Positions 51,490 to 63,163 of a stretch of 64,000 nt of DNA are shown one piece after another. Below the pieces are notes generated by a model. It had not been told where the DNA came from and did no database searches. It worked only from the letters and a program-made list of their open reading frames with translations. The stretch covers positions 1 through 64,000 of the forward strand of contig JAGQTU010000009.1 in assembly GCA_020438865.1 (NCBI GenBank), read 5' to 3'. Both the position numbers and the translations under genes were made by a program. Position 1 is the first letter of the stretch. The number at the start of each line of letters is the position of its first letter. The DNA is from Mycobacterium sp. (lineage in GTDB: Bacteria; Actinomycetota; Actinomycetes; Mycobacteriales; Mycobacteriaceae).

Positions 51490-52688
51490 CCGACACGACC
51501 CAGGCGAGCGTCGATACCCTCGACGACGCACCGGCACAACCGGCCACCACCGGGCTGCGGATCGGGCCTTTCGCCCTACGCAGCCCGGTCGTGTTGGCGC
51601 CCATGGCCGGGGTGACGAACGTCGCGTTCCGCACCCTGTGCCGTGAGCTCGAGGAGGCCCGGGTGGGCACCGTCAGCGGGCTCTACGTCTGCGAGATGGT
51701 GACCGCCCGCGCCCTGGTCGAGCGGCATCCGGTCACCATGCACATGACGGCGTTCGCGCCCCAGGAGTCGCCGCGCTCGCTGCAGCTGTACACCGTCGAC
51801 CCGGCGACCACCTACGACGCGGCGAGGATGATCGTCGAGGAGAACCTCGCCGACCACATCGACATGAACTTCGGCTGCCCGGTGCCGAAGGTCACCCGGC
51901 GCGGCGGCGGGGCCGCGCTGCCGTACAAGCGACGGCTGTTCGGCCAGATCGTCGCCGCCGCGGTCCGCGCCACCGAGGGCACGCCGGTGCCGGTGACGGT
52001 CAAGTTCCGGATCGGCATCGACGAGACCCATCACACCCACATCGACGCGGGCCGCATCGCCGAGCAGGAGGGCGCCGCCGCGGTGGCGCTGCACGCCCGC
52101 ACCGCGGCCCAGCGTTATTCCGGGACCGCCGACTGGGATCAGATCGCCCGGCTGAAGGAGGCGGTCACGACCGTCCCGGTGCTGGGCAACGGCGACATCT
52201 TCGAGGCCAACGATGCGTTGGCGATGATGGCCGCCACCGGGTGTGACGGAGTCGTCATCGGCCGCGGGTGCCTGGGCAGGCCCTGGCTGTTCGCCGAGCT
52301 GTCCGCGGCGTTCACGGGCTCGCCGGCGCCCACCCCGCCGAGTCTGGGCGAGGTGGCCGATATCGTCCGCAGGCACGGCAGCCTGTTGGCCGACCATTTC
52401 GGTGAGGACAAGGGCATGCGGGACATCCGCAAGCACGTCGCCTGGTACCTGCACGGCTTCCCCGCCGGAGCTGACTTACGCCGGGCATTGGCGCTGGTCA
52501 AGACCCTCGACGAGCTCGACCGACTGCTGGGACTCCTCGACCGCGACGTACCCTTTCCGCCGGCGGCGGGCGGGCCGCGGGGCCGTCAGGGCTCGGCCGG
52601 TTCGGTCACCCTGCCCGAGGGGTGGCTCGACGACCCGGACGACTGCACGGTCCCGGCGGGAGCCGACGCCATGGTCTCGGGTGGCTGA
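51486..52688 (+). CDS. tRNA-dihydrouridine synthase (Dus)
   Basis: About 400 residues if the frame is taken back to the desA1 stop. FMN-binding TIM barrel: VLAPMAGVTNVAFRTLC at the start, the signature MNFGCPVPKVTRRGGGAAL with catalytic Cys, then VKFRIGIDETHHTHIDAG and VPVLGNGDIFEA. It reduces tRNA uridines to dihydrouridine. The frame is open from inside desA1 but has no ATG, GTG or TTG before GTG 51591, which would cut off the first barrel strand (LRIGPFALRSPVV). GTA at 51486 (after GGGAG, overlapping the desA1 TAG) or CTG at 51555 may be used; start uncertain. Confidence 0.85.
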   Translation, partial: VADTTQASVDTLDDAPAQPATTGLRIGPFALRSPVVLAPMAGVTNVAFRTLCRELEEARVGTVSGLYVCEMVTARALVERHPVTMHMTAFAPQESPRSLQLYTVDPATTYDAARMIVEENLADHIDMNFGCPVPKVTRRGGGAALPYKRRLFGQIVAAAVRATEGTPVPVTVKFRIGIDETHHTHIDAGRIAEQEGAAAVALHARTAAQRYSGTADWDQIARLKEAVTTVPVLGNGDIFEANDALAMMAATGCDGVVIGRGCLGRPWLFAELSAAFTGSPAPTPPSLGEVADIVRRHGSLLADHFGEDKGMRDIRKHVAWYLHGFPAGADLRRALALVKTLDELDRLLGLLDRDVPFPPAAGGPRGRQGSAGSVTLPEGWLDDPDDCTVPAGADAMVSGG

Positions 52689-52943
52689 ATCGAGACGGTC
52701 CCGAAATCTCCTCGGACTCGCATGCTCTTAGATTGGCTCAGTACGATCTGACGTGGCTGGGAGACCGCTGAAGTGGCGGACCCCCACCGCGTGCTGCTAG
52801 AGACGTAGGAGCAGTTGTGTCGCCGCGAAGCGGCGGCCGGCCCCGGTGCCCAGAAATCCGCACCGCGGCCACGTCGCGCAGAGCCGCGCCAGCACCTCAA
52901 CGAGCGGGTCCACCCGACCCGGACGGACACATGCGGAGGCACC

Positions 52944-55001
52944 ATGAGTGACGGCGACAACGCCACTCCTGGCGACCCCACCACGGCCGGTCCCGGTGAC
53001 CACTATCGGGTCACCCGCACGCCACCGCACGTTTCGCCGGCGGCCCCCTGGGAGCGCGCCGCCACGTCGGCACGGCCCGCAGCCGATCCCGACCGCTCCG
53101 GCAGCCACACCGAGGGCCTGTCCGTCGCCGACCTGATCGCCAAGCTCGGCGGAACCACCCCGACCGTCCCACCGGCACGGCACCACAGTGCGGCCGAACC
53201 GGCGGCCCGCGACAACTCCCAGGACCGCACCGAACCCATTCCCGTCGTGCGCGGCGTCGCCGACGAGATTCCCAATCTGGCGGCCATCACCGGCAGGCGA
53301 GCACCCCTGGTCGCCCGGCGGGACCCAGAGCCCGATGACCGGGTGTCGCCGAAGCGCGTCGGCCGGCCGAAGGCCGGGAAGCCCGCGGAACCGAAACGCA
53401 AGAAGCGGCGGCCGATCATCCTGGCCGGGCGCTCGGCCGCGGTGCTGTTCGCGGTGTCCGCGCTCGCGCTGACCGGCGGGGCCTACCAGTGGCAGGCGTC
53501 CAAGAACGACCTGCTGCGCAACGTCGCGGCGCTCGACCCGAACTCGCGCGACATCCTGGACCCGAACGCGCAGTTCGGTGACGAGAACTTCCTGATCGTC
53601 GGCGTGGACAGCCGTATCGGGGCGAACTCCGAGGTGGGGGCCGGGGACACGACCGACGCCGAAGGATCCCGATCGGACACCGTGATGCTGGTGAACATCC
53701 CGGCGAACCGCAAGCGTGTGGTGGCGGTGTCCTTTCCTCGCGACCTGGCCATCACCCCGATGAGCTGTGAGGCCTGGGATCCCGAGACCGGCGACTACGG
53801 CCCGGTGTACGACAAGCACACCGGCGAGTGGAGCGACCAGTGGCGCTACACCGAGACCAAGCTGAACTCGGCCTACTCGCTCGGCGGGCCCAAGTGCCTG
53901 GTCAAGGCCATTCAGAAGATCTCCGGGCTGTCGATCAACCGGTTCATGGCGGTGGACTTCAATGGCTTCGCCAAGATGGTCGACGCCCTGGGTGGGGTCG
54001 ACGTCTGCAGCACCACCCCGCTGGAGGACTACGAACTCGGAACGGTGCTGGCCACCGCCGGCCATCAGCGGCTGGACGGCCACAGTGCGCTCAACTACGT
54101 GCGGGCCCGGCAGGTCACCACCGAGGGCAACGGCGACTACGGCCGCATCAAGCGCCAGCAGCTGTTCCTGTCCTCGCTGCTGCGCTCGGTGATCTCCACC
54201 GACACCCTGTTCAGCCTCAACAAGCTGAACGATGTGGTGAACATGTTCGTCGGCGACACCTACGTCGACAACGTCAAGACCAAGGACCTCGTCGACCTCG
54301 GACAATCGCTGCAGGGTGTGGCCGCCGGACGCATCACGTTCGTGACCGTGCCGACCACCGGCGTCACCGATGCCGACGGCAACGAGGAGCCGCGCAGCGA
54401 GGACATCCGGGCGCTGTTCGACGCGATCATCAATGACGACCCGCTGCCGGGCGAGAACGACAAGAACGCGACGACCGGGCAGGTCGCCCAGGCCGACAAG
54501 ACCTCGGAGGCCATCGCTGAGGCCGCCACCCCCTCGAGCACCGCCCCGGCGGTCCCCGACTCCCCGGACACCAAGGTGACGGAGCTCATCAACGCGGTGA
54601 CCACCGACCCGAAGGACGTCACGGTCCAGGTCTCCAATTCCACCGCCGACAGCGGTGTGGCCAACACCGCCAGCACCCAACTGGCCGAGCACGGCTTCCA
54701 TGTGCTGAACCCCGACGACTACTCCGACACCGTCACGACCACGACGGTGCTGTTCTCCGCGGGCAACGAGCAGGCGGCGGCGACGGTCGCCGCGGCATTC
54801 CCGAATGCGCAGATCGAGCGGGTCACCGGCCTCGGCGAGGTGGTTCAGGTTGTGCTCGGTCCGGACTTCACGGCCGTCAACGCGCCGCCCGCCAGTGGTT
54901 CAGCGGTCAAGGTTCCGGTCACCCACACCGGAAGCAGCACCCCCACCCAGCTGCCCGAGGATCTCACGGTGACCAACGCGGCTGACGTGACCTGCGAATA
55001 G
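52944..55001 (+). CDS. LytR-CpsA-Psr (LCP) family cell-wall ligase
   Basis: 685 residues, orthologous in position to M. tuberculosis Rv0822c. Order: a long Pro/Arg-rich cytoplasmic N-terminus (1-155), one membrane helix (about 160-178: ILAGRSAAVLFAVSALALTG), the LCP domain (about 215-470; VGVDSR, GSRSDTVMLV, SFPRDL, KLNSAYSLGG, NYVRARQV, YGRIKRQQ) and a LytR_C domain (about 550-640). LCP proteins attach arabinogalactan or similar polymers to peptidoglycan from a lipid-linked donor. ATG 52944 follows CGGAGG. The 255 bases upstream show nothing I can assign. Confidence 0.92.
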   Translation: MSDGDNATPGDPTTAGPGDHYRVTRTPPHVSPAAPWERAATSARPAADPDRSGSHTEGLSVADLIAKLGGTTPTVPPARHHSAAEPAARDNSQDRTEPIPVVRGVADEIPNLAAITGRRAPLVARRDPEPDDRVSPKRVGRPKAGKPAEPKRKKRRPIILAGRSAAVLFAVSALALTGGAYQWQASKNDLLRNVAALDPNSRDILDPNAQFGDENFLIVGVDSRIGANSEVGAGDTTDAEGSRSDTVMLVNIPANRKRVVAVSFPRDLAITPMSCEAWDPETGDYGPVYDKHTGEWSDQWRYTETKLNSAYSLGGPKCLVKAIQKISGLSINRFMAVDFNGFAKMVDALGGVDVCSTTPLEDYELGTVLATAGHQRLDGHSALNYVRARQVTTEGNGDYGRIKRQQLFLSSLLRSVISTDTLFSLNKLNDVVNMFVGDTYVDNVKTKDLVDLGQSLQGVAAGRITFVTVPTTGVTDADGNEEPRSEDIRALFDAIINDDPLPGENDKNATTGQVAQADKTSEAIAEAATPSSTAPAVPDSPDTKVTELINAVTTDPKDVTVQVSNSTADSGVANTASTQLAEHGFHVLNPDDYSDTVTTTTVLFSAGNEQAAATVAAAFPNAQIERVTGLGEVVQVVLGPDFTAVNAPPASGSAVKVPVTHTGSSTPTQLPEDLTVTNAADVTCE

Positions 55002-55032
55002 CGGTTGCCGCCCGCCGACTTGGGTAGGACTC

Positions 55033-55050
55033 ATTCACCTGTCGTTCACC
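55033..55050 (+). promoter_or_regulatory. PHO-box-like direct repeats before phoU
   Basis: ATTCACC at 55033 and GTTCACC at 55044, spaced 11 bases. This is the direct-repeat form bound by PhoP/RegX3-type phosphate regulators in actinobacteria. It lies upstream of the phoU -10 box. Confidence 0.6.
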
Positions 55051-55082
55051 CCGTCGCGGCGCTGAGCCACGGTGTCGGGAAG

Positions 55083-55088
55083 TAGGCT
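55083..55088 (+). promoter_or_regulatory. -10 box, leaderless start of phoU
   Basis: TAGGCT, six bases before ATG 55095; the same arrangement as the leaderless start at 80. Confidence 0.55.
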
Positions 55089-55094
55089 TGGCCA

Positions 55095-55760
55095 ATGCGG
55101 ACCGCGTACCACGACCAACTCGATGCGCTGACCCAGCAACTGGCCGAGATGTGCCGGATGGCGGGGGTCGCCATGGAGCGCGCCACCCAGGCCCTGCTGC
55201 AGGCCGACCTGACGCTGGCCGAGCAGGTGATCAGTGACCACGAGCAGATCAGCGCCTCCAGCGCGCGCGCCGAGGAGGCCGCCTTCGTGCTGCTGGCGCT
55301 GCAGGCGCCCGTCGCCGGTGATCTGCGCGCGATCGTGAGCTCCATCCAGATCGTGGCCGACGTGGACCGGATGGGCGCACTGGCGCTGCATGTGGCCAAG
55401 ATCGCCCGCCGCCGCCACCCCCAGCATGCGCTGCCCGAGGAGGTCAACGGCTACTTCGCCGAAATGGGCCGCGTCGCAGTCGAACTGGGTGAGAGCGCCC
55501 GCGAGGTGTTGATCTCACGCGATCCGGACAAGGCCCGCAGCATCCGCGAAGAAGACGACGCGATGGACGACCTGCACCGCCATCTGTTCACCGTGATGAT
55601 GGATCGGGAGTGGAAGCACGGCGTCGCCGCCGCCGTGGACGTGACGCTGCTGGGCCGGTTCTACGAACGGTTCGCCGACCATGCCGTGGAGATCTCCCGG
55701 CGGGTCATCTTCCAGGTGACCGGCCGGCTGCCGGACGAAGAGGAAATCGCCACCTACTGA
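55095..55760 (+). CDS. phoU: phosphate-signalling protein PhoU (PhoY2)
   Basis: 221 residues forming two three-helix PhoU bundles; repeated motifs are [28 protein letters not shown] and [19 protein letters not shown] with acidic E/DxxxD metal sites. PhoU links the Pst transporter to the SenX3-RegX3 sensor and keeps the phosphate response off when phosphate is plentiful. It converges on pstB with 15 bases between stops. Confidence 0.95.
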   Translation: MRTAYHDQLDALTQQLAEMCRMAGVAMERATQALLQADLTLAEQVISDHEQISASSARAEEAAFVLLALQAPVAGDLRAIVSSIQIVADVDRMGALALHVAKIARRRHPQHALPEEVNGYFAEMGRVAVELGESAREVLISRDPDKARSIREEDDAMDDLHRHLFTVMMDREWKHGVAAAVDVTLLGRFYERFADHAVEISRRVIFQVTGRLPDEEEIATY

Positions 55761-55775
55761 GGTGGATCCGGCGAC

Positions 55776-56552
55776 CTAGCCGAACCGCCCGGAGATGTAA
55801 TCCTCCGTGGCCCGCTGGGCAGGGTTGGAGAAGATCTTCTCGGTGTCGTCCACCTCGACGAGCTTGCCCGGCTTCCCGGTGGCCTCCAGGTTGAAGAACG
55901 CCGTCTGATCGCTGACGCGGGCCGCCTGCTGCATGTTGTGCGTGACGATGACGATCGTGAAGTCCTGCTTGAGTTCGGCGATCAGATCCTCGATGGCGAG
56001 CGTCGAGATCGGGTCCAGGGCCGAGCACGGCTCGTCCATGAGCAGCACATCGGGCTGCACGGCGATCGCGCGGGCGATGCACAGCCGCTGCTGCTGGCCG
56101 CCGGAGAGCCCACCGCCCGGCTTGTCGAGGCGGTCCTTGACCTCGTTCCACAGGTTTGCGCCCTTGAGGGAGCGCTCCGCGGTCTCGTCGATCACCTTCC
56201 GGTTGCGCACGCCCTGCAGCTTCAGCCCGGCGACCACGTTGTCCTTGATGGACATGGTGGGGAACGGGTTCGGCCGCTGGAAGACCATGCCGATGGTCTT
56301 GCGCACACTCACCGGGTCGACTCCCGAACCGTAGATGTCCTCCCCGTCGAGCAGCACCGAGCCTTCGACTCGGCCGCCCGGGATCACCTCGTGCATCCGG
56401 TTGAGGGCACGGAGCACCGTGGACTTGCCGCAGCCGGACGGTCCGATGAACGCCGTGACGCTGCGCGGCGGCACCGCCAGCGACACGTCGGCCACCGCGT
56501 GGAAGGAGCCGTAGTAGATGTTGACGTCTTTGAGGTCGATCCGCTTTGCCAT
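55776..56552 (-). CDS. pstB: phosphate ABC transporter ATPase PstB (PhoT)
   Basis: 258 residues with all ABC ATPase motifs: Walker [11 protein letters not shown]-loop VFQRPNPFP, signature LSGGQQQRL, Walker [13 protein letters not shown] and switch His in THNM. It powers high-affinity phosphate import with PstA and PstC. Last gene of the pstSCAB operon. Position matches M. tuberculosis phoT, where the S, C and A genes are not adjacent. Confidence 0.97.
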   Translation of the reverse strand: MAKRIDLKDVNIYYGSFHAVADVSLAVPPRSVTAFIGPSGCGKSTVLRALNRMHEVIPGGRVEGSVLLDGEDIYGSGVDPVSVRKTIGMVFQRPNPFPTMSIKDNVVAGLKLQGVRNRKVIDETAERSLKGANLWNEVKDRLDKPGGGLSGGQQQRLCIARAIAVQPDVLLMDEPCSALDPISTLAIEDLIAELKQDFTIVIVTHNMQQAARVSDQTAFFNLEATGKPGKLVEVDDTEKIFSNPAQRATEDYISGRFG

Positions 56553-56572
56553 GTGTTCTCTCCTCGAGGCCG

Positions 56573-57478
56573 TCAGGTGCGATTTCGGGCCAGGTAGCGG
56601 TTGACGAACGCGGCGGCGATGTACAGGGCCGCAACCAGCAGGATCAGGGTCAGCGCGGCGCCCCAGACCCGCAGCCGGCCCGCCGCCTCCGGATTGGTCA
56701 GTTCGGTGTAGATCAACAGCGGCAGGGAGGCCATGTTGCCGTTGAGCGCGTCGTAGTTGATGGACCGGGCGTAGCCCACCAGCACCAGCACCGGTGCGGT
56801 CTCACCCATCACCCGCGCCAGCGCCAGCAGGATTCCGCTGATCATTCCGGGCAGCGCGGTCGGCACCACCACCCGCAGGATGGTCTTCCACTTGGGAATG
56901 CCCAACGCGTATGAGGCTTCCCGCAATTCGTCGGGAACCAGCTTGAGCATCTCCTCGGTGTTGCGCACCACCACCGGCAGCATCAGCAACACCAGCGCCA
57001 GGGCGACGGCGAATGCGCTCTGCGGAAACCCGAGGGTGGCGATCCACAACGCGAAGATGAAGAGCGCCGCGACGATCGACGGAACACCGGCGAGGATGTC
57101 GACCATGAAGGTGGTGACCTTCGCGAAGCGGCCGCGGCCGTACTCCACCAGGTAGATGGCGGCCATGATGCCGAGCGGAACCGAGAGCACCGCAGCGATA
57201 CCCGCCTGGATCAACGTCCCGTAGATCGCGTGGTAGACGCCGCCGGCGAACTGATCGGGCAGCACACCGGCCAGCGATCGGCTCCACCAACCCGGGCTGA
57301 TGACCGCCTTGAATCCCCGCTCCAGGACGGTGTAGAGCACCCATACGAGCGGCACCATGGCGATCAGGAAAGCGGTGCCGAACAATGTGGTCGCAAGGGC
57401 GTTCTTGAACTTGCGACTGCGGCTGATGGGATGGAACGTCGGACCCTTGACCGGCGCGTCGAGCGTGGCTTGCGTCAT
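56573..57478 (-). CDS. pstA: phosphate ABC transporter permease PstA
   Basis: 301 residues with six predicted membrane helices and the permease EAA loop [23 protein letters not shown] that contacts PstB. The first helix is at about residues 28-48. Its ATG overlaps the pstC stop (ATGA). Confidence 0.95.
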   Translation of the reverse strand: MTQATLDAPVKGPTFHPISRSRKFKNALATTLFGTAFLIAMVPLVWVLYTVLERGFKAVISPGWWSRSLAGVLPDQFAGGVYHAIYGTLIQAGIAAVLSVPLGIMAAIYLVEYGRGRFAKVTTFMVDILAGVPSIVAALFIFALWIATLGFPQSAFAVALALVLLMLPVVVRNTEEMLKLVPDELREASYALGIPKWKTILRVVVPTALPGMISGILLALARVMGETAPVLVLVGYARSINYDALNGNMASLPLLIYTELTNPEAAGRLRVWGAALTLILLVAALYIAAAFVNRYLARNRT

Positions 57479-58518
57479 CCTCCGCTCACCCTTCCTCCCG
57501 CGGCCGCGCGGGCCAGTGCATTGACGATGAACGTCAAGATGAACAAGACGAAGCCGGCGGCGATGTAGGCGCCGGTTGGCAGCGGCGAGCTGAATTCGGC
57601 TGCGGCGGAGGCGATCTTGGAGGCGAACGTGTAGCCGCCGTCGAACAGCGACCAGTGGCCGGCCTGGGCGGCCGAACGCAGGATGATCAACACGGCGACC
57701 GTCTCACCGAGCGCGCGCCCCAGGCCTAGCATCGAACCGGCGATCATCCCGCTGCGGCCATAGGGGAACACCGTCATGCGGATGACTTCCCATTTGGTGG
57801 CCCCAAGGGCCTGGGCGGCCTCGACATGGCCGCGCGGCGTGAGGCTGAACACCTCCCTGGTCACCGAGGTGATGATCGGCAGAATCATCACGGCCAGAAC
57901 GACTCCGGCGGTGAAGATCGTCCCGCCGCCGGCCAGGGAGACATTGCCCTTGGCGAAGAGGAAGAACCAGCCGAGGTGGTCGTTCAGGAACCGGGCGACC
58001 GGCTCGAGCCAGGGTGCCAGCACGAAGATCCCCCAGAGACCGAACACGATCGAGGGCACCGCGGCCAGCAGGTCGACCAGGATCGCGAACGGCCGGGCCA
58101 GCCGGCGCGGTGCGTAGTTCGTCAGGAACGCCGCGATGCCGATCGCGATCGGTACCGCGATCACGAGGGCGAACAGCGAACTCAGCACGGTGACCTGGAA
58201 CAGTTCGGCGATGCCGAACCGCAGGTTCTCGGCGTCGTTCGTCACGAACTCGGAGCTGGTGAAGAAGTTGGCCTTGTTGACGCGCAGCGATGGCACCGCG
58301 CGAATGATCAGGAACAGGGCCATCAAGGCGATAGCACCGATGATGGTGGCGCCCGCCGCCACCGCGATCGACCCGAAGATCCGATCGCCCCAGCGGTTGC
58401 CGCCGCGCAGGCCGGACTGGGGCGGGAGCTTCGGAGGCACGTTGTCAGTATTCCGCGACCGCTGTGGGCCTGCGGGGGTTCGCGGGCCCACGGCGGTCGG
58501 TTCGGGTTTGATCGTCAC
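57475..58518 (-). CDS. pstC: phosphate ABC transporter permease PstC
   Basis: 347 residues. A polar N-terminus of about 45 residues precedes six membrane helices; the EAA loop is [22 protein letters not shown]. Partner of PstA in the phosphate channel. Starts 10 bases after the pstS stop. Confidence 0.95.
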   Translation of the reverse strand: MTIKPEPTAVGPRTPAGPQRSRNTDNVPPKLPPQSGLRGGNRWGDRIFGSIAVAAGATIIGAIALMALFLIIRAVPSLRVNKANFFTSSEFVTNDAENLRFGIAELFQVTVLSSLFALVIAVPIAIGIAAFLTNYAPRRLARPFAILVDLLAAVPSIVFGLWGIFVLAPWLEPVARFLNDHLGWFFLFAKGNVSLAGGGTIFTAGVVLAVMILPIITSVTREVFSLTPRGHVEAAQALGATKWEVIRMTVFPYGRSGMIAGSMLGLGRALGETVAVLIILRSAAQAGHWSLFDGGYTFASKIASAAAEFSSPLPTGAYIAAGFVLFILTFIVNALARAAAGGRVSGG

Positions 58519-58528
58519 GGGTTACCAC

Positions 58529-59656
58529 TCATGCGATGGCGTCGATGGCGGCGCTTAGCTTGCCCTTGAACGAGTCCGGCACCGGGATGTAGCCGTTGTC
58601 GGTCAGGCCCTCCTGACCCTTGCCGAGCGCGATGGTCAGGAACGCCTTGACGGCCGGCGCGACCTGGCTGTCCGGGTACTTCGAGCAGACGACGGTGTAG
58701 GTGCCGAGCACGATCGGGTAGGCGCCGGGCGTGGTGGGGTTGTAGAACGACGAGGTGTCGAGCACCAGGTCGTTGCCCTGGCCCTTGATCTTCACGCCCT
58801 CGATGGACTTGCCCACCGACTCAACGCTGAGCACCACCGGATCCGGTCCGGCCGAGGTGATGACGTTGGCGATCTGCAGCCCCTGGTTCTTGGCGAACGA
58901 CCACTCGTTGTAGGTGATCGAGCCGGGGGTGCTCTTGATCGCCGCCGAGGTGCCCTCGTTGCCCTTGGCCCCCTCGCCGGTGCCGCCGTTGAAGGTCTTG
59001 CCGGCCCCCTTGCCCCACGCCCCGTTGGACGCGGCGTCGAGGTACTTCTGGAAGTTGTCGGTGGTTCCCGACTCGTCACTGCGGAAGATGACGACGATCG
59101 GGGTCGCCGGCAGGGCCTTGCCCTGGTTCAGCGCCGCGATCTCGGGGGCGTCCCAGCTCTTCACGGTGCCGTTGAAGATCTTGGCCGCCGTCGGACCGTC
59201 GAGCGCGATGCCGTCGACGCCGGGAACGTTGTAGGTGATCGCGATCGGGCCGAACACCATCGGCAGGTTCCACGCGTCGCTACCGCCGCAGCGCGCCTTG
59301 GCCTTCTCCACCTCGCCCTTGTCCGGGTTCAGCGGTGAGTCGGTGCCGCCGAAATCGGTTTGGCCGCCGATGAATTCGGACACGCCTGCGCCGGACCCGC
59401 TGGAGGTGTAGTTGACGGTGAAGCCGGGGCAGGCCGCCTCGTAGGCGGTGACAAAGCGCGTCATGGCGTTCGCCTGCGCCGAGGAGCCGCTGGCCTTGAG
59501 CGACTTCTTACCCGCGCAGTTCGACGACGAACCGCCATCCGAGCCGGACGATGACGTGGCGTTGTTGTCGCTACCGCACGCCGACAGCGACACGGTCGCG
59601 ATCGCCGCGACAGCCACGGTGGTGCCGAACGCCTTGCCAATCCTCTTGAAGCTCAC
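58529..59656 (-). CDS. pstS: phosphate-binding lipoprotein PstS
   Basis: 375 residues. A lipoprotein signal peptide ends at the lipobox LSAC with Cys27 as the acylation site. The phosphate-binding signature regions are [48 protein letters not shown] and [15 protein letters not shown]. It binds phosphate outside the membrane and delivers it to PstCA. GTG 59656 is chosen because it gives a standard signal peptide. PHO-box-like repeats lie upstream. Confidence 0.95.
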   Translation of the reverse strand: MSFKRIGKAFGTTVAVAAIATVSLSACGSDNNATSSSGSDGGSSSNCAGKKSLKASGSSAQANAMTRFVTAYEAACPGFTVNYTSSGSGAGVSEFIGGQTDFGGTDSPLNPDKGEVEKAKARCGGSDAWNLPMVFGPIAITYNVPGVDGIALDGPTAAKIFNGTVKSWDAPEIAALNQGKALPATPIVVIFRSDESGTTDNFQKYLDAASNGAWGKGAGKTFNGGTGEGAKGNEGTSAAIKSTPGSITYNEWSFAKNQGLQIANVITSAGPDPVVLSVESVGKSIEGVKIKGQGNDLVLDTSSFYNPTTPGAYPIVLGTYTVVCSKYPDSQVAPAVKAFLTIALGKGQEGLTDNGYIPVPDSFKGKLSAAIDAIA

Positions 59657-59732
59657 TGATCCCACTTTCGTTCGTCGGCTTGCAGACTCCCGGGAAACGT
59701 AAGCGGTGGCGGTGCACGGAACGGACATGGCA

Positions 59733-59762
59733 GGTGAACGACGGGTGAACAGGTCGGTGAAC
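59733..59762 (-). promoter_or_regulatory. three PHO-box-like direct repeats before pstS
   Basis: Read on the minus strand, GTTCACC occurs three times, ending at 59756, 59744 and 59733, with spacings of 12 and 11 bases. This is the expected site for the phosphate-starvation regulator (RegX3 in mycobacteria) activating pstSCAB. Confidence 0.7.
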
Positions 59763-59785
59763 GGGGCCTTACCAGCAGCAGGTAG

Positions 59786-61624
<1,839 letters not shown>

Positions 61625-61656
61625 TTAACCCGCGACCTGCTATTTAGCCGATCTCA

Positions 61657-62523
61657 GTGATCCAGTCGGCATTCCCGGAACCCGTGACCGCGCCGTCATC
61701 GGCGCCGGTGGGCCAGAATGTCCGGGTGCGCAAGGTGCTGATCGCCGTGGCCGCCGCGGTCTTCGCGGTGGTGGTCGGGGCGATCGGTGCAGACTTCGGC
61801 GCCACCATCTATGCCGAGTATCGGCTGGCCCGTACCGTCCGCGAGGCCGCCGGTCTGTCGTTCGACCCCTCGGTGGCGATCCTGGGCTTTCCGTTCATCC
61901 AGCAGGCGGTCAACCATCACTACGACGAGATCGAGATCAAGGCCAACGGGGTCGACCACGCGGTGGTCGGCCGGGCCGGCCTGGAGGCCACCCTGCATGC
62001 CGTCGACCTGACCAAAGCCTCGTGGCTGATCAGGCCGGATGCCCCACTGCCCGTCGGCAAGCTGGAGAGCCGGATCATCATCGACTCCGGACACCTCGGC
62101 CGGTTCATGGGGATCAAGGACCTGATGGTCGAGGCCCCCGCGAAGGACACCAACGACGCCACCGGGGGCACCACCGAGTCCGGCATCTCCGGCAACAAGG
62201 GCCTGGTTTTCACCGGCACCCCGCGCAAGGCCGGTTTCGACAAGCCGGTCAGCGTGACCGTCGACCTTGCGGTCGCGGGCCAGGACCAGACGACACTGGT
62301 GTTCACCGCCACCGGTGTGGCGACCGGGCCCGGCACCGCCAACCAGGTCGTGCCGGATGAGAAGAAGGCGGCCGTGCTTGACGCTTTCAGCGTCGACCTA
62401 CCCGGCCAGCGCCTTCCGTTCGGGGTCCGCCCGACCACCGAGGGGGCCCGCGGGTCCGACGTCATCATCGAGGGCATCACCGAGGGAGTAACCATCCGTC
62501 TCGATGCGTTCAGGCAGTCATGA
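61657..62523 (+). CDS. lmeA: LmeA-like lipid-binding protein (DUF2993)
   Basis: 288 residues. A hydrophobic segment (residues about 26-45: KVLIAVAAAVFAVVVGAIGA) anchors or exports the protein; the rest is a DUF2993 domain (SFDPSVAILGFPFIQQAVNHHYDEIEIKANGV onward). LmeA in mycobacteria maintains PimB/MptA-dependent lipomannan elongation. GTG 61657 is taken as start; GTG 61726 would give a shorter N-terminus. Divergent from glnR; its stop overlaps thiX. Confidence 0.87.
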   Translation: MIQSAFPEPVTAPSSAPVGQNVRVRKVLIAVAAAVFAVVVGAIGADFGATIYAEYRLARTVREAAGLSFDPSVAILGFPFIQQAVNHHYDEIEIKANGVDHAVVGRAGLEATLHAVDLTKASWLIRPDAPLPVGKLESRIIIDSGHLGRFMGIKDLMVEAPAKDTNDATGGTTESGISGNKGLVFTGTPRKAGFDKPVSVTVDLAVAGQDQTTLVFTATGVATGPGTANQVVPDEKKAAVLDAFSVDLPGQRLPFGVRPTTEGARGSDVIIEGITEGVTIRLDAFRQS

Positions 62524-62942
62524 CTCCCGCGCTGATCACCGCGATCGCGGCCATCGCCGCCGCGCTGGGCGTGGCCGCCATCGCCGGTGTGCTGCACAAC
62601 CGGCGCTCCGGCGTGCTGCGCGACACCGCCACTCCGACGGCCGTCGACACCAGTGATCTGGGCCTGTCCCGCACCGGGCCGACCATCGTGCACTTCAGCG
62701 CGGTGTGGTGCGGACCCTGCGCCGGGGTGCGGCGGGTGGTGGATCAGGTCTGCGCCGACCTGCCCGAGGTCGCCCACATCGAGATCGACATGGACGCCAA
62801 TCCGGTTGCGGCCCGCAACCTTTCGGTGCTGTCGCTGCCGACCACGTTCATCTTCGACGCCGACGGCAATCAGCGCTACCGGACGTCCGGGGTGCCGAAG
62901 GCCGCCGATCTGCGGTCGGCCCTCGAACCTCTGTTGGCCTGA
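62520..62942 (+). CDS. thiX: membrane-anchored thioredoxin-like protein ThiX
   Basis: 140 residues. An N-terminal helix (about 3-25: PALITAIAAIAAALGVAAIAGVL) is followed by a thioredoxin fold with the active site VWCGPC (Cys64, Cys67) and the cis-Pro loop SLPTTF. It probably acts on thiols at or near the membrane. ATG overlaps the lmeA stop (ATGA). Position matches M. tuberculosis Rv0816c. Confidence 0.92.
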   Translation: MTPALITAIAAIAAALGVAAIAGVLHNRRSGVLRDTATPTAVDTSDLGLSRTGPTIVHFSAVWCGPCAGVRRVVDQVCADLPEVAHIEIDMDANPVAARNLSVLSLPTTFIFDADGNQRYRTSGVPKAADLRSALEPLLA

Positions 62943-62958
62943 GACCGGGTTCATTGGG

Positions 62959-62964
62959 TAGCAT
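62959..62964 (+). promoter_or_regulatory. -10 box for leader peptide
   Basis: TAGCAT, seven bases before GTG 62972, so the message would begin at that GTG and the leader peptide would be leaderless. The ATG at 62963 overlaps this box and is therefore unlikely to be the start. Confidence 0.55.
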
Positions 62965-62971
62965 GTCTGCC

Positions 62972-63064
62972 GTGTCCGCCCGCCTCGAGCTGCTGCTCAC
63001 CAAGCGCCGCGCAGTCGATCTGTGCCGCGTCGCGGGTTGTTGCTGTTGTTGCTGTAGCTGCTGA
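62972..63064 (+). CDS. polycysteine leader peptide (cysteine attenuator)
   Basis: 30-residue leaderless open frame ending in VDLCRVAGCCCCCCSC: eight Cys codons in the last ten, plus one earlier. Polycysteine leader peptides of this kind are known in mycobacteria as cysteine-responsive attenuators: low charged tRNA-Cys stalls the ribosome in the run and exposes downstream translation signals. Here it precedes the DUF4395 protein and cysA2, a sulfurtransferase operon, as expected. Start at GTG 62972 follows from the -10 box. Confidence 0.9.
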   Translation: MSARLELLLTKRRAVDLCRVAGCCCCCCSC

Positions 63065-63163
63065 GTAGCTGCGCGACCTCTTCGTATCCCCTTTTTTCGC
63101 GTAAGCGCTCGGAGTAGCCCGTTGTGGCGTGCCTCCATCAACCCCGGCAACAGGAGTAGACCC
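63065..63163 (+). promoter_or_regulatory. attenuator leader between polycysteine peptide and operon
   Basis: 99 bases between the leader stop and the DUF4395 start. It contains CTCC at 63132-63135 that could pair with the ribosome site GGAG at 63153-63156, and the stretch just after the leader stop (GTAGCTGCGC) can pair with the end of the leader (GTAGCTGC region). These are plausible alternative structures but were not folded. Confidence 0.5.

Noticed and set aside
52797-54701. A 634-codon minus-strand frame opposite the LCP gene
   Set aside because: Low-complexity Gly/Val/Arg sequence; the plus-strand LCP protein has all family motifs.
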